From NCBI GenBank assembly GCA_002315975.1, contig DCIK01000028.1, positions 26,048-90,047 on the forward strand: a stretch of 64,000 nt of DNA, written 5' to 3'. Below the pieces are notes generated by a model. It saw nothing but the letters and a program-made list of their open reading frames with translations. It made no database searches and was not told the DNA's origin. The translations under genes were made by a program, and so were the position numbers. This DNA comes from Clostridiales bacterium UBA1728 (lineage in GTDB: Bacteria; Bacillota; Clostridia; Oscillospirales; Oscillospiraceae). Shown here one piece after another: positions 57,079-64,000 of this stretch (the stretch's first letter is position 1; each line of letters starts with the position of its first letter).

Positions 57079-57924
57079 ATGAATATACTCATCAGCGCCG
57101 ACAGCACCTGCGATCTCAACAGCACGCTGCTGCAGGAAAACCACATCGCCGTCACTCCCCTGTATGTCTATTTCGGTCAGGAGGAAAGGCGGGACGGCAT
57201 CGACTGCAGCCCCGAAGAAATATTTGCCTACACCCGGCAGACGGGAAAGCTCTGCACCACCGCCGCCGTCAGCATCGGCGATTACGAGAGCTTCTTTGCC
57301 GAAATGTGCGGGCGCTACGATGCCGTGATCCACTTCACCATCTCCTCGGAGATGTCCTCCTGCTACCAGAATGCCTGTGCCGCTGCCGAGGCGTATGCGG
57401 GAAAGGTCCGGGTCGTTGACTCCCGCTCCGTCAGCGCGGGCATCGGCCTGCAGGTTCTCCGTGCCGCCGAAGACAGAGACGCCGGTCTGAGTGCCGACGA
57501 AATCTATACCCGTGCCATGGAGCGCCGCAGCCGGGTCTGCATCACCTTCGTGCTGGACACGCTGGAATATATGCACAAGGGCGGCCGCTGCTCCACCGTG
57601 GCGGCGCTGGGCGCCAACCTTCTCAGGCTCAGACCCTGCATCGAGACCGTGGACGGGCGGATGCAGGTGGGCAAAAAGTACCGGGGCACCCTCCAGAAGG
57701 TCATCAAGGACCTGATTCACGACCATCTGCAGGGCCGCAGCGATATCCGCGCCGATGTGAGCCTCATCCCCAACAGTCTCACCGACCCCGCCACGGTGGA
57801 GATGGTTGTGAGCGAGCTTTCCGCCATGCAGGGCTTTGGACGCATCGAAAACTGCCCTCTGGGTGCCACCGTGGTCTGCCACTGCGGCCCCGACACCCTG
57901 GGCATCGTGTTTGAGTATACCTGA
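57079..57924 (+). CDS. DegV-family fatty-acid-binding protein
   Basis: 281 residues from ATG 57079 (AAAGGAG upstream). DegV/FakB fold that holds a fatty acid for the FakA kinase. ILISADSTCDLNSTLL (~3-18), YTRQTGKLCTTAAVSIGDYE (~54-73; the usual TSQPS is TTAAV), HFTISSEMSSCYQNACAAAE (~91-110), and VDSRSVSAGIGLQVLRAAED are typical. The lipid head-group Ser/His pattern is mostly kept. No fakA is near. Confidence 0.9.
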   Translation: MNILISADSTCDLNSTLLQENHIAVTPLYVYFGQEERRDGIDCSPEEIFAYTRQTGKLCTTAAVSIGDYESFFAEMCGRYDAVIHFTISSEMSSCYQNACAAAEAYAGKVRVVDSRSVSAGIGLQVLRAAEDRDAGLSADEIYTRAMERRSRVCITFVLDTLEYMHKGGRCSTVAALGANLLRLRPCIETVDGRMQVGKKYRGTLQKVIKDLIHDHLQGRSDIRADVSLIPNSLTDPATVEMVVSELSAMQGFGRIENCPLGATVVCHCGPDTLGIVFEYT

Positions 57925-57963
57925 TTAGCAATTAGCAATTACTTTACATTTTTCAATTTGTCA

Positions 57964-57993
57964 TTGACAAGCCCCCTGTCTTTCCTGTATAAT
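57964..57993 (+). promoter_or_regulatory. Sigma-A promoter for rpmH-rnpA-yidD-yidC-jag
   Basis: TTGACA (57964-57969), 18-bp spacer, TATAAT (57988-57993): both hexamers perfect. Leader ~90 nt to rpmH. Confidence 0.8.
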
Positions 57994-58090
57994 TCACTAT
58001 TGCCGACTATAAGCCGGTTCTTCTTAGTGCCAACTGCAGCGTAAAGCTGTCGAGTAATAAGTTGAGAAAAATGAAAGGAAGTGTCCCCAA

Positions 58091-58225
58091 ATGTTCCGTA
58101 CTTATCAGCCCAAGAAGCGTCAGCGCTCCAAGGAGCACGGTTTCCGCAAGAGAATGGCTACTGCCAACGGCCGCAAGGTTCTCGCCCGTCGTCGCGCCAA
58201 GGGTCGCAAGGAACTCACTCTCTGA
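58091..58225 (+). CDS. rpmH: 50S ribosomal protein L34
   Basis: 44 residues: MFRTYQPKKRQRSKEHGFRK at the start and KVLARRRAKGRKELTL at the end, the full L34 pattern. AAAGGAAG precedes the ATG. First gene of the block that flanks the replication origin in most bacteria, though dnaA is not in this window. Confidence 0.97.
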   Translation: MFRTYQPKKRQRSKEHGFRKRMATANGRKVLARRRAKGRKELTL

Positions 58226-58252
58226 GTTTCTGCCCCGCAGCGGGAAAGGTTC

Positions 58253-58612
58253 GTGAGGGGTTTGCTGTTTTCCGTTTCACTGAAGAATAATTATGAGTTC
58301 CGCCGCCTGTACAGCAAGGGGCAGAGCGCGGCTTCGCCTGCTCTTGTGGTCTATGCACGCAAAACAAAGCGTGGCATAAACCGCGTGGGCTACACCGTTT
58401 CCGTCAAGCTGGGACACGCCGTGGTGCGCAATAAAGTGCGCCGCCGTCTCCGGGAGATTTACCGTCTCCACGAGAGTGAGCTGCTTTCCGGCTACGATCT
58501 TGTGGTGGTTGCCCGCAGCCGTGCGGTCGAGGCGAGCTATCAGCAGCTGGAAAAGGATTTCCTGAAGCTGCTGAAAAAGCTGGAACTGAACCGAACCGAG
58601 GGCCAGGCATGA
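58253..58612 (+). CDS. rnpA: Ribonuclease P protein component
   Basis: 119 residues, GTG start with AAAGGT upstream. Protein cofactor for 5' tRNA processing. NYEFRRLYSKGQSAASPALV, RVGYTVSVKLGHAVVRNKVR with the RNR motif (RNKVRRRLREIYR, ~78-90) that contacts RNase P RNA. Ends overlapping yidD by 4 bp. Confidence 0.96.
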   Translation: MRGLLFSVSLKNNYEFRRLYSKGQSAASPALVVYARKTKRGINRVGYTVSVKLGHAVVRNKVRRRLREIYRLHESELLSGYDLVVVARSRAVEASYQQLEKDFLKLLKKLELNRTEGQA

Positions 58613-58830
58613 AAGATTTGCTTCTGGCCCTGATTCGCTTTTACCGGAAATACATCTCTCCCCTGAAAAGTCAGCCCTGCTGCCGCTTCATCCCCAGCTG
58701 CTCGGCCTATGCCTATGAGGCCATTGAGAAATACGGCGCCCGCAAGGGCTGTCGTCTGGCGCTCATCCGGCTGAGCAAATGCCATCCCTTCCATCGGGGT
58801 GAGCACGATTATTATGACCCCGTGCCCTGA
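58609..58830 (+). CDS. yidD: Membrane protein insertion efficiency factor YidD
   Basis: 73 residues. RFYRKYISPLKSQPCCRFIP and SCSAYAYEAIEKYGARKG with three conserved Cys, then KCHPFHRGEHDYYDPVP, the complete family pattern. Confidence 0.96.
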   Translation: MKDLLLALIRFYRKYISPLKSQPCCRFIPSCSAYAYEAIEKYGARKGCRLALIRLSKCHPFHRGEHDYYDPVP

Positions 58831-58857
58831 ATCACGGGGGAAAGAGACGGTAGTCAA

Positions 58858-60213
58858 ATGAATTTCATCACCCGCCCCTTTGCTTCCCTGCTGATGTCTT
58901 TCTACAACCTCACGGGAAGCTACGGCTGGGCCATTCTTCTTTTCGGTCTGGTCGTAAAGCTCATCATGCTGCCTTTTCAGGCAAAAAGCACCCACTCCAC
59001 CATGCGTCAGTCCATGCTGCAGCCCCGTCAGAAGGAGCTGGAAAAGAAGTACGGCAACGACAAGGTGAAGTACCAGGAGGAGCTCAGCAAGCTCTATAAG
59101 GACGCCAAGGTCAATCCCATGTCCGGCTGCCTCTGGACGCTGCTGCCCTTCCCCATTCTCATCGCCCTCTATGCCCTTGTCCGTCAGCCTCTGAGCAAGC
59201 TCATGGGTCTGGCCGCCGCCGAGGTGACCACCCTCACCGAAACGCTGACGAAGATGGGGCTCTACACCGCCCCCGCCAAGACCGACGCCTACGCGGAAAT
59301 GACCATCGCCAACATTCTGGGCAAGAACTTCGACGCTGTGGTGAGTAATCCCGCCGTGGTGGACTTTGCCGACAAGCTCAAGGCCCTGAACTTCCAGTTC
59401 CTGGGCATGAACATGACCGACAAGCCCAAGCTCCAGTTCTGGAACTACTTTGACCAGTACGGCAAGATGGCCGCCTTTCTGCTCTTCCTGCTGCCCTTTA
59501 TCTCCGCCGGACTGAGCTGGCTGCAGACCAAGGTGGCCACCGCCTACCAGCCCAAGCCCGATCCCAAGGACGAGCAGGCAATGGCGCAGGCCAAGAGCAC
59601 CCAGAGCATGAACACCTTCATGCCCCTGATGTCCATCTACATCTGCTTTATCATGCCCGCCGCCATGGGCATCTACTGGATCGAGCAGAGCATCCTCGGC
59701 ATTTTCCAGACCATCGGCATGAACAAGTATTTCAAGGCATCCATCGACGAGGAAATGCGCGAGTTCAACGAGGCTCAGGCCAAAAAGGAAGCCGAGCTCT
59801 CCGCCAAGCGCGCCGAGACCGAGCGTCTCAAGGCCGAAGGCAAGATGACCCAGAATGTGAACACCAGCAAGAAGCGTCTGGACCGCAAGGAGCGCAACGA
59901 TGCCGAGCAGGACGCTGCCGCCCGCCGCGCCGCCGAGCGCGCCGCTCTGGGTCTGGAGAAGGAGCTTCCCGCCTCTCAGGTGGGTACCCGCCGCTACGCC
60001 CGTGGCCGCGCCTACGAGGAAAACCGCTTTGAGCGCATGGCCGCCGAAAAGGTGGAAAAGGCGCGTCAGGAGCAGGAGCAGCAGGAGCAGCGCATGGCCG
60101 ATAACGTAGCCGCCGGCTACAGCCGTGGCCGCGCCTACGACCCCAAACGCTATGAAAACGAGGGGCAGAACACCGACGCCCCTGTGGAGGAAAAGAATGA
60201 TCAGAACAGCTGA
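58858..60213 (+). CDS. yidC: Membrane protein insertase YidC/Oxa1 with charged C-terminal tail
   Basis: 451 residues. Inserts membrane proteins. Oxa1 core ~10-300: GWAILLFGLVVKLIMLPFQA (~22-41), the cytoplasmic helical loop with LQPRQKELEKKYGNDKVKYQ, and the later helices around LLFLLPFISAGLSWLQTKVA and MPAAMGIYWIEQSILGIFQT. No lipobox, unlike many Gram-positive YidC. Residues ~300-451 are a Glu/Arg/Lys-rich tail with RGRAYEENRF and a near copy RGRAYDPKRY. The extension is much longer than in Bacillus; it could bind ribosomes. Overlaps jag by 17 bp. Confidence 0.95.
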   Translation: MNFITRPFASLLMSFYNLTGSYGWAILLFGLVVKLIMLPFQAKSTHSTMRQSMLQPRQKELEKKYGNDKVKYQEELSKLYKDAKVNPMSGCLWTLLPFPILIALYALVRQPLSKLMGLAAAEVTTLTETLTKMGLYTAPAKTDAYAEMTIANILGKNFDAVVSNPAVVDFADKLKALNFQFLGMNMTDKPKLQFWNYFDQYGKMAAFLLFLLPFISAGLSWLQTKVATAYQPKPDPKDEQAMAQAKSTQSMNTFMPLMSIYICFIMPAAMGIYWIEQSILGIFQTIGMNKYFKASIDEEMREFNEAQAKKEAELSAKRAETERLKAEGKMTQNVNTSKKRLDRKERNDAEQDAAARRAAERAALGLEKELPASQVGTRRYARGRAYEENRFERMAAEKVEKARQEQEQQEQRMADNVAAGYSRGRAYDPKRYENEGQNTDAPVEEKNDQNS

Positions 60214-61294
60214 AGCTGAGGGCAAGGATATCTATGCCGCCGCTGCCGCTGCCCGCGCTCAGTTGGGCATCGGCGAGGATGAAGGCAGCATGGAGGTGCT
60301 GGTGGCTCCCCGCAGCGGTTTTCTGGGAATCGGCGCCCGTGCCGCCCGCGTCCGCGTGAGCGTGGGCAGCGAGGACGCTCCCGCTCTCGAGCGCAGGAGC
60401 GTTGAGAAGAAGCCTGCTCCCGAAAAGAAAACCGCCCCCGAGAAAAAGCCCGCTGCCGAGAAGAAGCCTGTCGCAGAGAAGAAGCCTGTCGCAGAGAAAA
60501 AGCCCGCTCCCGAAAAGAAGAGCGCTCCCGCCGAAAAGCCTGCCGTGGAGAAGAAGGCCGCCGCTCCCATCGAGCCCGGCACCCGCAAGGCGCAGGTGGA
60601 GGAGTTCCTGCAGGGTCTTCTGCAGCACATGGACATCGAAGCCGAAATCATCATCACCGACCGTGAGGGCGGCGGTCTGGATGTGGAGCTGGCCGGCCCC
60701 AACATGGGTGCCGTCATCGGCCGCCGGGGTGAGACCCTGGATGCCATCCAGCACCTGACCAACTATGCCCTGAACCGCGGCGGCGAGAAGCATATGCACA
60801 TTTCCGTGGATGCCGAGGCCTACCGCTCCAAGCGCGAGGACTCTCTGGTGCATCTGGCCGAGAAGATGGCCGCCAAGGCTCTCAAGTACAACCGCAGCAT
60901 GGCACTGGAGCCCATGAACTCCTATGAGCGCCATGTGATCCACACCGCCCTGCAGAACTACGAGGGTGTTACCACCGCCTCCACCGGCACCGAGCCCAAC
61001 CGCCGGGTAGTGGTCAGCGTGGTGCGTCCCGCCGGCGAAAAGAGCGAGCGCAGCGGTAAGGGCGGCGGCCGCAGCCGCGGCTCCAGAGCTCCCCGAGAGA
61101 AGAAGGAAGCTCCCGTGCAGGAAGCTCCCGTGACCGAGGAGAAGATCGTGGCCGAGCCCGCTCCCGTGATCGAGGAGAAGGCTTGCGTCGTGGAAGCTCC
61201 CGCCCCCGTGGTGGAGGAAAAGCCCGCTCCCGTCATGCCCGAGGGCTACGAGCCCATCCAGAAAAACAAGCCCACCTCCCGCGAGTGGTGCTGA
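60197..61294 (+). CDS. jag: RNA-binding protein Jag (KhpB), with Lys/Pro/Ala repeat linker and extended tail
   Basis: 365 residues from ATG 60197 (GGAGG upstream). Jag_N domain ~1-60 (VLVAPRSGFLGIGARAARVR), a linker ~65-130 made of repeated KPAPEKK / KPVAEKK units, KH domain ~150-210 with GPNMGAVIGRRGETLDAIQH, R3H domain ~215-280 (SYERHVIHTALQNYEG), and an additional acidic/Pro tail of ~85 residues ending YEPIQKNKPTSREWC. KhpB/Jag binds RNA and affects cell elongation. The linker and tail exceed the usual ~210 residues. Truncated family B repeat begins 2 bp past the stop. Confidence 0.93.
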   Translation: MIRTAEAEGKDIYAAAAAARAQLGIGEDEGSMEVLVAPRSGFLGIGARAARVRVSVGSEDAPALERRSVEKKPAPEKKTAPEKKPAAEKKPVAEKKPVAEKKPAPEKKSAPAEKPAVEKKAAAPIEPGTRKAQVEEFLQGLLQHMDIEAEIIITDREGGGLDVELAGPNMGAVIGRRGETLDAIQHLTNYALNRGGEKHMHISVDAEAYRSKREDSLVHLAEKMAAKALKYNRSMALEPMNSYERHVIHTALQNYEGVTTASTGTEPNRRVVVSVVRPAGEKSERSGKGGGRSRGSRAPREKKEAPVQEAPVTEEKIVAEPAPVIEEKACVVEAPAPVVEEKPAPVMPEGYEPIQKNKPTSREWC

Positions 61295-61296
61295 AG

Positions 61297-61359
61297 CTTC
61301 GATTCTGATGGCTGACGCCATCGAAATCGAGTGACTCGCGCTTTTCGCGGCGGCGCGAA
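61297..61359 (+). repeat. Truncated family B element, copy B6, after jag
   Basis: Hairpin 1 (GATTCTGATGGC-TGAC-GCCATCGAAATC, 61300-61328), then TGACTCGCGCTTTTCGCGG and GCGGCGCGAA: the start of hairpin 2 with the conserved CGCGGCGGC; hairpins 3-5 and the end block are missing. Confidence 0.75.
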
Positions 61360-61390
61360 AGTACAAACCATATATCATGTAGAACCCCTT

Positions 61391-61421
61391 GGCTCCCCTG
61401 TTGCGAAGCAATGGGGGAGCC
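61391..61421. repeat. Solo family A end, copy A9
   Basis: GGCTCCCCTGTTGC-GAA-GCAATGGGGGAGCC: a single 31-bp hairpin equal to one terminal hairpin of the A2/A8-type element. Confidence 0.65.
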
Positions 61422-61435
61422 GAGAAGCTGTGCGC

Positions 61436-61478
61436 AAAAAAGGACTTTGCAAATTTTCATTTTGCAGAGTCCTTTTTT
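61436..61478. terminator. Terminator of the rpmH-jag block
   Basis: AAAAAGGACTTTGCAAA-ttttca-TTTTGCAGAGTCCTTTTTT, long stem with one mismatch and T run. Confidence 0.8.
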
Positions 61479-61492
61479 AAGGAAATGAACGA

Positions 61493-62902
61493 ATGAAATT
61501 TCCCTTTTTCATTTCTATGAACATGACAGAATTTCGTAGGCTCACCCTCCCGCAGAAGCTCACAGAGCTGTATCTCTCGGCGCTCTTTCTGCTGCTGCCC
61601 TTATATGTGCACAATGCCTACTTTGATATTACCGAGGCCAAGGTGGGCTGCTTTGCGCTGCTCTCGGCGGTCTATGTGCTGCTGATGCCCTTTGCGGAGC
61701 TGAAGAGCGGCGACAGCCCTGAACTGAAGCTGCCGGCGTGGTCCTTTCTCCTCTATGCCGCGCTGGGTATTGCCGCGTCCCTGCTCTTTATGGGGCGCTC
61801 CTCTCTGCTCTCTCCCTCCAGCCGCTATCAGGGGGTGCTGGTGCTGGGGCTCTATGCTCTGAGCTTTCTCTTTGTCTCCCGCCACGGCTTCTTCGGGCTT
61901 TGGGCGCAGACTGCCGCGCTGAGTGCTTTTACGCTGGTGTCCCTCTATGCTCTGCTGCAGAGCTTCGGCCTCGACCCGCTGGGGCTGTGGGAGGGCATAC
62001 GCGCTGCCGACCGGGGGCGCTATCTCTCCACCGTCGGCAATGTGAACTTTCTGGGCGCATACCTCTCCTTGCTGCTGCCCCTCTGCGCGGGGTTCTACTG
62101 CCGGACGCGGAACAGCCTGCTCCTGCTGCCTCTGGCTCTCGGCTCCTGCGCCCTGCTCTGCGGCAGCGACAGCGGCATTCTGGGCGCGGGCGGGGGACTG
62201 CTGCTGCTCTATGGCCTCACGGCAGGTGAGGAGAGCTCCCACCGCGCCTGTGGAGCCGCCCTTGGGCTGCTGGGTCTGAGCATTTCTCTCTACGGTCTCT
62301 CCCTCTCTCGCTTCGGGCTGCTCTCGCTCTCCGGGGCGGGACGGCTGCTGTACTATATCTCGCCGCTCCTGAGCGCCCTCGGCGCTCTGCTGTGGCGAAG
62401 GGGGAAGGCGCTGCGCCGCCCGTGGCTGCTGCCCGCCCTTGTGTGCGGAGGCGGTGCTGCGGCGCTGCTGCTCTGCAACCTTTTTCCCGCTCTTGTGCCC
62501 GCTTCGCTGCGGGACGATCTGGTATTCTCCGAGCGTTGGGGCAGCGACCGGGGAAGAATCTGGCTCCACTGTCTGGAGCTCTACCGCTCCTTCACGCCCC
62601 TTAATAAGCTCATGGGCGGCGGCAGCGGCTGTCTGGCGCTCTATGACCGCTCCCACCGGCTCTTTCCCGATGCGGTGGTGGACAGCGCCCACAATGAATA
62701 TCTGCAGATTCTGCTCACCGGCGGGCTTCTGGGCCTTGCCGCCTACCTGAGCACGCTGATCTCTGCGCTCAGAGAGGGCGCAAAAAAGCAGCCCGCTCTC
62801 GCCGCCGCTGTTTTCGGCTGCGCGCTGCAGGCCGCCGTGAATATTGCCCAATGCGCCACCACGCCGCTGCTGCTGATGCTGACGGCGGTACTCTGCGCCT
62901 GA
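61493..62902 (+). CDS. O-antigen ligase/polymerase-like membrane protein (Wzy_C family)
   Basis: 469 residues, about 11 membrane helices. The family mark is the extracellular loop and following helix at ~395-425: VVDSAHNEYLQILLTGGLLG. Upstream GNVNFLGAYLSLLLPLCAGF (~183-202) is also typical of the ligase/Wzy group. Such proteins join or polymerise lipid-linked glycans, in Gram-positives for capsule or glycoprotein. There are no glycosyltransferases in the window. Ribosome-binding site AAGGAA. Its stop is 12 bp before dus. Confidence 0.85.
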   Translation: MKFPFFISMNMTEFRRLTLPQKLTELYLSALFLLLPLYVHNAYFDITEAKVGCFALLSAVYVLLMPFAELKSGDSPELKLPAWSFLLYAALGIAASLLFMGRSSLLSPSSRYQGVLVLGLYALSFLFVSRHGFFGLWAQTAALSAFTLVSLYALLQSFGLDPLGLWEGIRAADRGRYLSTVGNVNFLGAYLSLLLPLCAGFYCRTRNSLLLLPLALGSCALLCGSDSGILGAGGGLLLLYGLTAGEESSHRACGAALGLLGLSISLYGLSLSRFGLLSLSGAGRLLYYISPLLSALGALLWRRGKALRRPWLLPALVCGGGAAALLLCNLFPALVPASLRDDLVFSERWGSDRGRIWLHCLELYRSFTPLNKLMGGGSGCLALYDRSHRLFPDAVVDSAHNEYLQILLTGGLLGLAAYLSTLISALREGAKKQPALAAAVFGCALQAAVNIAQCATTPLLLMLTAVLCA

Positions 62903-62914
62903 GGAGGAAGAAAA

Positions 62915-63850
62915 ATGCTCTGCTATTTCGCACCCATGGAGGGGCTCACCGGCCCCGTGTTCCGGCAGGTGCACCACGATATGTTCCCGGGCGTGGACCG
63001 CTACTACACGCCCTTTCTCGCTCCCACCCAGAACCATCAGTTTGCGCCCCGGGACCTGCGGGAGATTCTTCCCCCTGCGGGCGACGCCGTGCCCACGGTG
63101 CCCCAACTGCTGACCAAAAGCGCTCCGGATTTCCTCTGGGCGGAGGGTCAGCTCCGGAGCATGGGCTTTGAGGAGGTCAATCTGAACGTGGGCTGCCCCT
63201 CCGCCACGGTGGTGGCCAAGGGCAAGGGCAGCGGCCTTCTGGGCGACCTTCCCCGGCTGACGGAGCTTTTGGAGGGCATCTTTTCCGGCAACTCCCTGCC
63301 CGTCAGCGTCAAGACCCGCATCGGCCTCCGGGACAGCGAGGACTGGGAGGCGCTCATCGCCCTCTATAACCGCTTCCCCATCGCCGAGCTGACCGTCCAT
63401 CCCCGAACCCGCACGGAACTCTACAAGGGCGACATCCACGAGGATGCCTTCGCCCTCTGCTATGCGAAATCCCGCCTGCCCCTGTGCTTCAACGGGGAAA
63501 TTCACTCCGCCGCAAGACTCCGGGAGCTGGAGAGCCGCTATGAGCTTCTTCACGCCTGCATGATCGGCCGGGGGCTGGTGGCCAATCCCGCCATGGTGCG
63601 GGAGTACCGGGGAGGCAAGCCCCTCAGCAAAAGCGAGCTCCGCGCCTACCACGATGCCCTCTATGCCGCCTACGCGGAGAAATTCGGTGCCCACAACGCC
63701 ATGCACCGGATGAAGGAGGTCTGGATCTGCCTGCGCACCATGTTCGCCGACTGCGAGCGCTATGCGGATAAAATAGGCCGCAGCAAGGATGCCGATGAGC
63801 TGCTCTACTGGGCGGGGAAGATTTTCGCCGAATGCGGGATGAAATTGTGA
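62915..63850 (+). CDS. tRNA-dihydrouridine synthase
   Basis: 311 residues. FMN enzyme reducing uridine in tRNA. APMEGLTGPVFRQVHHDMFP (~6-25), NLNVGCPSATVVAKGKGSGL with the catalytic Cys (~91), VSVKTRIGLRDSEDWEAL, LTVHPRTRTELYKGDIHEDA, and CFNGEIHSAARL. MIGRGLVANPAMVREYRGGK shows the FMN phosphate region. The spacing of motifs is that of the DusB/DusC-like single-domain group. GAGGAGG precedes the ATG. Confidence 0.93.
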   Translation: MLCYFAPMEGLTGPVFRQVHHDMFPGVDRYYTPFLAPTQNHQFAPRDLREILPPAGDAVPTVPQLLTKSAPDFLWAEGQLRSMGFEEVNLNVGCPSATVVAKGKGSGLLGDLPRLTELLEGIFSGNSLPVSVKTRIGLRDSEDWEALIALYNRFPIAELTVHPRTRTELYKGDIHEDAFALCYAKSRLPLCFNGEIHSAARLRELESRYELLHACMIGRGLVANPAMVREYRGGKPLSKSELRAYHDALYAAYAEKFGAHNAMHRMKEVWICLRTMFADCERYADKIGRSKDADELLYWAGKIFAECGMKL

Positions 63851-63865
63851 GAAGTGAATATCAGG

Positions 63866-63912
63866 CGGTGGCGCTCTGCGAAAAAACACAATGCGGAGCG
63901 CCACCGATTTTT
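63866..63912. terminator. Bidirectional terminator between dus and spo0A
   Basis: CGGTGGCGCTCTGCG and GCGGAGCGCCACCG with an A-rich loop, followed by ATTTTTC; the spo0A stop lies 2 bp on. Confidence 0.8.
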
Positions 63913-63913
63913 C

Positions 63914-64000
63914 TCACCGGGCCATGGCCTTCTGCTTCAGAGCCAGATGGTCGGCGATCATGGCGACGAACTCGCTGTTGGTGGGCTTGCCCTTGATGCC
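63914..64000 (-). CDS. spo0A: Sporulation regulator Spo0A, C-terminal end only (cut by right edge)
   Basis: 28 residues are visible on the reverse strand: GIKGKPTNSEFVAMIADHLA followed by LKQKAMAR and TGA. This is the C terminus of the Spo0A DNA-binding domain, where the KGKPTNSEFIAxxADxLxL stretch is highly conserved. The rest lies beyond the window. It shows that the organism belongs to the endospore-forming lineage. Confidence 0.85.
   Translation of the reverse strand, partial: GIKGKPTNSEFVAMIADHLALKQKAMAR

Noticed and set aside
61601..63904. 767-residue open frame opposite the O-antigen-ligase-like and dus genes
   Set aside because: It spans two well-supported genes and their gap and has shadow composition.

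Overview
The window is about 60% G+C, densely coded, and reads as a chromosome segment of a spore-forming anaerobe of the class Clostridia, most like the Oscillospiraceae/Ruminococcaceae of the gut. Reasons: the end of spo0A at the right edge; the clostridial order hfq - HlyD-like - yggS - sepF - divIVA - ileS - lspA - rluD; the rpmH - rnpA - yidD - yidC - jag block; many Fe-S and radical-SAM enzymes; an Mbh-type [NiFe] hydrogenase; and no respiratory-chain genes. No rRNA, tRNA, CRISPR array, phage or insertion sequence with a transposase was seen.

Layout. 1-14.3 kb: end of a histidine kinase, mutY and a RACo-like corrinoid activator (reverse), two aminoacyl-tRNA proofreading genes and a B12-binding/radical-SAM protein (forward), an ATP-grasp gene, glyS and a CapA-like gene (reverse), then a hexokinase - membrane protein - ferredoxin-type aldo/keto reductase operon (forward). 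14.3-28.3 kb: a flavodoxin-rubredoxin fusion, then a 13-kb reverse-strand hydrogenase locus: hypF, hypC, hypD, hypE, then mbhK, mbhL, hypA, eight Mrp-antiporter-like genes, mbhM, mbhJ and mbhN. It should couple ferredoxin-driven H2 production to ion pumping and also carries most of the Ni-Fe cofactor maturation set (hypB is not in view). 28.4-33.5 kb: a four-gene envelope operon behind a perfect consensus promoter, with a serine hydrolase fused to a phosphodiester glycosidase, a second phosphodiester glycosidase and a degenerate Lgt-like membrane protein. 33.6-47.7 kb: cysteine desulfurase, mtaB, an ABC importer, mutS, miaB, mutL, an SH3-like protein and an ACT protein. 47.9-56.8 kb: XRE regulator and the cell-division cluster. 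57-64 kb: degV, the rpmH block, an O-antigen-ligase-like protein, a dus gene and the 3' end of spo0A.

The most unusual content is intergenic. Four families of structured repeats fill the gaps. Family B is the most striking: four near-complete and two truncated copies, each a chain of five hairpins whose stem sequences change between copies while pairing is kept and linkers and loops stay constant. Five of the six sit directly after a stop codon. One is flanked by a duplicated gene end that preserves both neighbouring genes. Family A (about 100-130 bp, GGCTCCCTC ends) has nine full or partial copies. Family C (CTGTCATTGCGA ends) has one copy hosting a family A element and one fragment that has become coding sequence inside mutL. 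Family D is a single long hairpin before degV.

Promoters were called only where both hexamers and the spacer fit, or where an extended -10 was present. Start codons were chosen by ribosome-binding site and family length. Family assignments are by eye and were not checked against any database.
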